Source: Nitrospirota bacterium
Lineage (GTDB): Bacteria; Nitrospirota; Nitrospiria; Nitrospirales; UBA8639
Length of the DNA: 9,485 bases
Reading direction: 5' to 3'
Assembly: GCA_003233615.1 (NCBI GenBank)
Contig: QIMB01000139.1
Span: 1-9,485, forward strand
The notes under the pieces were generated by a model. It made no database searches and was not told the DNA's origin. It worked only from the letters and a program-made list of their open reading frames with translations. Each line of letters starts with the position of its first letter. Within the stretch, counting starts at the first letter, position 1. Made by a program: the position numbers and the translations under genes. This document shows, piece by piece, positions 6,022 through 9,485 of the stretch.

Positions 6022-6651
6022 ATGCACATTGTTTTGGCTTCGACATCTCCTCGTCGTCGAGAGTTACTCGACTTATTGGGACTGCCCTTTCACATTATCC
6101 CACCAACGTGCGACGAGCTGCTCTCACCAAATCTCTCACCCTGCGAACAAACCCGCCAGCTCGCGCGAGACAAGGCCCAATCCGTGGCTGATGAACACCC
6201 GCAAGACATCGTCATAGGCAGCGATACCGTAATAGAGATCGAAGGAAGCCTGTTAGGGAAGCCTGAGAACATGCAAGAAGCCGAAACAATGCTTCGGGAC
6301 TTACGAGGCCAGTGTCACCAGGTCCATACCGGTGTGGCCGTCATTCAACAAGCTGCTAATGTTTGTATCGATTTCGTAGAAACTGCACGGGTGTGGATCA
6401 AACCGTTTGATGAACCAACACTCAAAACCTATTTGGAAACCGAAGAAAGTCTCGGAAAAGCGGGAGCCTATTCAATTCAAGGACAGGGAGCAAAGCTTAT
6501 TGAAAAAATCGACGGGGATTACCCCACCATCGTCGGCCTCCCCCTCTGGCGCACCGCAAAGGTACTAGAAGAACAAGGTGTCATCTTACCCAATCCAGTA
6601 GAAGACATTTACCGATTGAAGCCGTATGCGAATTGGAAGGGATTTTATTAA
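6022..6651 (+). CDS. maf: Maf-family nucleoside triphosphate pyrophosphatase, copy 2
   Basis: A 209-residue Maf protein with the same catalytic set as copy 1: STSPRRREL, GSDTV with Asp68, LGKP with Lys80, AGAYSIQG with Gln153 and GDYPTIVGLPL. The start at 6022 (MHIVLAS) is chosen because it aligns exactly with copy 1; the open frame extends to 5917, but the extra 35 residues are not Maf-like. Substitutions cluster at residues 41-64 and 92-139, away from the active site, so both copies may be functional with shifted substrate preference. It carries one extra C-terminal Tyr. The first base of repeat C follows directly after the stop. Unlike copy 1, no dus lies upstream. Confidence 0.92.
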   Translation: MHIVLASTSPRRRELLDLLGLPFHIIPPTCDELLSPNLSPCEQTRQLARDKAQSVADEHPQDIVIGSDTVIEIEGSLLGKPENMQEAETMLRDLRGQCHQVHTGVAVIQQAANVCIDFVETARVWIKPFDEPTLKTYLETEESLGKAGAYSIQGQGAKLIEKIDGDYPTIVGLPLWRTAKVLEEQGVILPNPVEDIYRLKPYANWKGFY

Positions 6652-6850
6652 GCGGGGTTTCGGCCCCGCAGCCGAGATCCTTTTGTTTCGGCAAAAAGAT
6701 CCAAAACCATATTCGCCCGTTCGCGTTCGCGGCCTTTTCGAGATACCTTCGCCCCGACACCAAATAAAATAGCGGCGAAACTCGCTCCGCTCAAACAGTC
6801 GCCGCCAAGATGTCGAATTTGGTATCACGACTCAGCCGCGCCCAAGGCGG
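6652..6850 (+). repeat. Dispersed structured repeat, copy C
   Basis: This is the best-preserved copy: GCGGGG-TTTCGG-CCCCGC (6652-6669), then GATCCTTTTG-TTTCGG-CAAAAAGATC. The unfilled intron target CCAAAACCATATTCGCCCG follows at 6701-6719. Nested inverted arms ACCAAAT...ATTTGGT and AGCGGCGA...TCGCCGCC surround CTCGCTCCGCTCAAACAG. It ends GCCCAAGGCGG. It fills the whole space between the convergent maf stop (6651) and the DUF4411 stop (6859) and may serve as a two-way transcription end. Confidence 0.82.
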
Positions 6851-6858
6851 GAAATAAG

Positions 6859-7371
6859 TTAAGCCTTCCAATTCGTTTTAAAATCCAACAACCGTGTTAA
6901 TTGATAGGTGTTAAAAGGTTGAATTCCAAAATATTTACACACATCAGGAATTTTCTTGTTTTGTCGTTTCTTGCTTGGTTTTGAATTCTCGGTTGTGACA
7001 ATCGATCTTTCCTTTGGGTTGCGAAGCGCATAGGCAATAAAAAACGGATCTCGGCCTAGAGTCTCAATTTCTATGTCAGTAAGATTGTCCGCATATCCTT
7101 CTTCGGTGACTTTTCGGACAAGTTCAACATCAACATCTTCATCAAGTCTAAGGGCGGATTCTATTCGATTATCATTAATCCACTTTAACAATTCATCATC
7201 ATTTTCAGCCCTCTTTCCTGCCTTTAATTCTTCGTAGATTTCTATGGGAATTTTGATATTACCTTGCTCTCCATAATGAATGAGCCACTCCCAAAATTCA
7301 TCGACACGGCCAATGGGGTAGTAATCTCTATTAGCATCTATTAAAACATTTGCATCTAGGAGATAAAGCAA
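6859..7371 (-). CDS. DUF4411 family PIN-domain protein, putative toxin
   Basis: A 170-residue protein with the PIN fold pattern of DUF4411. It has YLLDANVLIDA (3-13) with Asp6, an acidic helix IPIEIYEELK (41-50), GRDPFFIAYAL (106-116) with Asp108, and VTTEN (125-129). PIN domains are metal-dependent RNases and form most VapC toxins. The start is TTG 7371; no ATG fits, while GGGGAAAG lies just upstream. The gene begins 10 bp after the XRE-ImmA/IrrE gene on the same strand, and its ribosome binding site overlaps that gene's stop region, indicating coupling. I recall DUF4411 genes commonly paired with this peptidase type. Toxin function and RNA target are inferred. Confidence 0.85.
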   Translation of the reverse strand: MLYLLDANVLIDANRDYYPIGRVDEFWEWLIHYGEQGNIKIPIEIYEELKAGKRAENDDELLKWINDNRIESALRLDEDVDVELVRKVTEEGYADNLTDIEIETLGRDPFFIAYALRNPKERSIVTTENSKPSKKRQNKKIPDVCKYFGIQPFNTYQLTRLLDFKTNWKA

Positions 7372-7381
7372 TAGCTTTCCC

Positions 7382-8593
7382 CTAGACCAAATTTCGGGCG
7401 ATGTATGGACGGATATTCGCTAAGACACCTTCGACATTTTGTGGTCTGACACCAAGAACCTTCCCAGCCTTAGTCGTTGTTATTGCACCGTCATACATCA
7501 TACGGCTCACCAAATTAATCAGAGCTGCTCCAACCCTTTGTCGCTTGGTTGGGTAATAAAGACCCTTAGGCTGTTTGTCTTTGGCCTTCAGACGTTCCTT
7601 TTTTTTGAATTTCACCCAATCTTCTTTAAAACTAGACTTGAACTCCAAAAATCGTTCAAATGTAATGCAATTAGCCCGACATAGTTTATAAGCTACCATG
7701 GTATTGCTAACATTTCGGCTTCTAGCAAAATTTTCAATGGTATTCTTTGCTTCCAGAAATTCAGTTTTATTATCTATTCGAACTTCCTTAACTTCCATCA
7801 TTGGGACAAGTAATTCACTTGCGACATCATTGCAAAATTTTTCTACCTTCTGTTTCCCGAAATTACCGCTGACACCCGTTGCACCAAGCCAAAGATGAAC
7901 GAGTTCATGCAGTAGCGTGAAGCACCATGCACCCCTAGAATCATTGGCATTGATAGCGATAAACGGTGCGACTTTATCCGCTAGAGCAAAGCCACGGAAC
8001 GCTTCGGTCTCAATGGTAGTGTGGTGACTACCCAAGTTATCAACTAATAGTACAAAAACTCCGATTTCCTCAGCCTTCCCTCGCAAAAAAGCAAAGGCCT
8101 TTTCAATATTTGAGTGCTTCCTATATTCATTTAAGTTCCATTCCAGACGCTTCTTAAGAGAACTAACAGCTCTATTGACACCGTCCTCTACTTCTAAAGA
8201 ATTAACAAATGGTAGTCTTATGGCTTCGTCTTCATCTTCTAAAACACTACGCACCAACGATTGTCTTGTTTGGATATCACGGATAACGACATCAACCAAT
8301 GCTTTTTGGGTGATTTCTACAGTATCAGAAAGAGTTCTATAATCTTGTCCACGGTTGCCGTGGCGAGGCACATCGGACAAATAAAATGTTAAAAGCGGAC
8401 GCCGGTAGTGCTTAGACATTTTTACAAGCTGTGGTCGTGAAGGGAATACGTCTCCATTTTCAAGAGCCAACAATGTTTCGATCGCACTTGCTTTTTTAGT
8501 ATCTGTAAGACCGAGCTTTTTCGCTGCTTGTTCCTCATCGAGACCCGCAGTCGTTCTCGCCCATTGAATAATTTTATGGTTAATTTTCGGCAT
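7382..8593 (-). CDS. XRE-HTH and ImmA/IrrE-type zinc metallopeptidase, putative antitoxin/regulator
   Basis: A 403-residue fusion. Residues about 5-75 form an XRE-like HTH (KIIQWARTTAGLDEEQAAKKLG, then LLALENGDVFPSRPQLVKMS). The middle holds the ImmA/IrrE domain with HELVH (229-233) and Glu260 in ASELLVP as the third zinc ligand, 31 residues after the first His, the spacing of IrrE. The C-terminus (about 320-403) is basic (KKKERLKAKDK), followed by a helical region. Relatives cleave repressors (ImmA on ImmR, IrrE on DdrO). Here the peptidase is fused to its own HTH and encoded before a PIN protein, suggesting an autorepressor/antitoxin whose activity may be changed by cleavage. The promoter must lie in 8594-8780. 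Confidence 0.88.
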   Translation of the reverse strand: MPKINHKIIQWARTTAGLDEEQAAKKLGLTDTKKASAIETLLALENGDVFPSRPQLVKMSKHYRRPLLTFYLSDVPRHGNRGQDYRTLSDTVEITQKALVDVVIRDIQTRQSLVRSVLEDEDEAIRLPFVNSLEVEDGVNRAVSSLKKRLEWNLNEYRKHSNIEKAFAFLRGKAEEIGVFVLLVDNLGSHHTTIETEAFRGFALADKVAPFIAINANDSRGAWCFTLLHELVHLWLGATGVSGNFGKQKVEKFCNDVASELLVPMMEVKEVRIDNKTEFLEAKNTIENFARSRNVSNTMVAYKLCRANCITFERFLEFKSSFKEDWVKFKKKERLKAKDKQPKGLYYPTKRQRVGAALINLVSRMMYDGAITTTKAGKVLGVRPQNVEGVLANIRPYIARNLV

Positions 8594-8781
8594 GGCTAAT
8601 CCGTAATACTTTTCTTTCTGCAGTGTATGTCTTTTTATTTAAAAAAACCACTCATAAAGTTTAACGATGGAATTAGGACATTACACATGAGTTGGTCTTG
8701 GCTACGTATGGACTCCACTCATTTAAAAAAACGAATCTTAACTTTCGCGGGAATGACGGACCAGGCTAGGTGTCCTGGTAC
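8594..8781. other. Regulatory gap upstream of the XRE-ImmA/IrrE gene
   Basis: This AT-rich region contains a 12-bp direct repeat, ATTTAAAAAAAC, at 8637-8648 and 8721-8732. CCACTCAT follows the first copy and CCACTCAT overlaps the start of the second. These could be operator half-sites for the XRE protein. A truncated copy of the GTCATTCCCG palindromic repeat lies at 8746-8762, and a small inverted repeat, ACCAGG / TCCTGGT, at about 8760-8779. A 97-residue plus-strand open frame across this area has no protein character. Confidence 0.35.
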
Positions 8782-8811
8782 AAAAAAGGCGGCTCTTTTT
8801 CAAGAACCGCC
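8782..8811 (-). terminator. Rho-independent terminator of the PCP-reductase-domain gene
   Basis: On the minus strand an 8-bp stem GGCGGTTC / GAGCCGCC (8811-8804 with 8795-8788) is followed by TTTTTT (8787-8782). It lies about 30 bp after the stop of the gene at 8842 and points the same way, so it is the expected terminator of that transcript. Confidence 0.85.
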
Positions 8812-8841
8812 CTTAGAAAGACCTGAAATATTAATGCAGAC

Positions 8842-9485
8842 CTACATGAACTTCATGAATTTGTCCTTGGCTTCTTCCATGATTTCTAGGCGTTCGATTT
8901 CTCGGCGGGCCATGGGCTGAATAAAATCGGGAATGTTATCCAACCGTTCCTTCGCTTCTGGTGTCCAACTTATCCCCTCGGTGGTGGAATTTTTGGAATC
9001 ATCCATAACTTGGAGCGTCACGGTCTTAAAATCATTTTTGCGCGCATACGTTTCCACACTGCTTTTCACCATCGGTTGCACAAACGATGGCAATTTCGCC
9101 AATTTCTCTTGGGCATCCGGCGACCACAATAAGGCTTCAACCTCTGGAGCCTTAGCAGCTGACCCTGAAGACCCTAACCCCATTTGGGCAACCACGGCTG
9201 AAAACGGACAGCCACCGCTTTCTCCCGATCCTGTTGCCGGAGCAGCAGAAGCGGCTGGTGCGGCAGAAGCTGATTCCCCTGCTTGAATTTTATCGTTCAA
9301 ATAGTCCGCCATTTGGCCCATGCCTGCTGACACATCTGACTCCAACCCACCACGAGTCATTTCTAAAGGCTTGGGGGCCTCGGTACGACCACCTAATTGC
9401 ACACCCAACGAAGTGACCATTTGGGTTTCACCGGGATTTGTGATCATCGAGAACCGTGATTGGCATGAGGGGCATTCAAAAAAGA
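8842..9485 (-). CDS. PCP-reductase-domain protein with N-terminal zinc-ribbon motif, partial at right edge
   Basis: The open frame continues in phase through the window edge, so the ATG at 9447 is probably internal. The 12 codons before it read FFECPSCQSRFS, a zinc-ribbon-like CPxC start. Of 213 visible residues, about 69-112 form an Ala/Ser/Gly-rich linker with an isolated GGCPFS. Two tandem PCP_red-type units follow: WSPDAQEKLAKLPSFVQPMV (from 120) and WTPEAKERLDNIPDFIQPMA (from 173). PCP_red (named for the protochlorophyllide reductase 57-kDa subunit) is a small helical domain found alone in non-photosynthetic bacteria including Nitrospira; its role there is not established. There is no sign of photosynthesis here. 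The gene ends in a strong terminator. Confidence 0.8.
   Translation of the reverse strand, partial: FFECPSCQSRFSMITNPGETQMVTSLGVQLGGRTEAPKPLEMTRGGLESDVSAGMGQMADYLNDKIQAGESASAAPAASAAPATGSGESGGCPFSAVVAQMGLGSSGSAAKAPEVEALLWSPDAQEKLAKLPSFVQPMVKSSVETYARKNDFKTVTLQVMDDSKNSTTEGISWTPEAKERLDNIPDFIQPMARREIERLEIMEEAKDKFMKFM

Noticed and set aside
6652..6695. Strong rho-independent terminator after maf copy 2
   Set aside because: The GC hairpin is followed by a second hairpin rather than a T run, so I treat it as part of the repeat; a termination role is only possible.
6581..6828. Minus-strand open frames of 60 and 80 residues over repeat C and the maf 3' end
   Set aside because: Translations of the repeat palindromes and the maf antisense strand, with no independent coding support.
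3745..6850. CRISPR array
   Set aside because: The three repeats are about 200 bp, diverged and irregularly spaced over kilobases, with no short uniform spacers or cas genes.
8627..8920. 97-residue plus-strand open frame
   Set aside because: Crosses the terminator and the antisense strand of the PCP-domain gene; no protein-like composition or ribosome binding site.

Overview
The window looks like a chromosomal stretch from a bacterium of the Nitrospira/Nitrospirota type. This is inferred mainly from a PCP-reductase-domain protein with an N-terminal zinc-ribbon motif at the right edge, a kind of protein I associate with Nitrospira genomes. Moderate GC and many dispersed palindromic repeats do not contradict it. 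No rRNA or tRNA was seen, so the assignment is provisional.

Left part (1-3103), housekeeping. A partial rhomboid-type membrane protease and a DHH/DHHA1 phosphoesterase (NrnB/COG2404-like) lie head to tail on the minus strand. A 300-bp divergent gap separates them from a plus-strand pair: a tRNA-dihydrouridine synthase and a Maf nucleotide pyrophosphatase, 9 bp apart.

Middle part (3104-8593), accessory. Three toxin-antitoxin or TA-like modules, all on the minus strand, alternate with three copies of a roughly 200-bp structured repeat. The modules are hicBA (hicA carries a one-base frameshift), a HigBA/RelE-like pair, and an XRE-ImmA/IrrE metallopeptidase followed by a PIN-type DUF4411 protein. 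Repeat A is split by a 665-nt group II intron that has lost its reverse transcriptase but keeps the 5' GTGTG end, a stub of the intron ORF, domain V and a domain VI-like hairpin. A second complete maf gene (about 81% identical in protein to the first) and a degenerate 3' fragment of a third lie in the same region. Maf 3' ends repeatedly neighbour TA modules and repeats, so the area looks like a site of repeated duplication, recombination and insertion.

Right part (8594-9485). A regulatory gap with short repeats is followed by a rho-independent terminator that ends the minus-strand PCP-reductase-domain gene, whose 5' end lies beyond the window.

Most notable points: an RT-less group II intron whose putative exon-binding sequence exactly complements the unfilled target site in the other two repeat copies; patchy near-identity between the two maf genes, suggesting gene conversion; a third maf remnant; and a hicA frameshift at an A5 run, placed by the hicB-hicA overlap.
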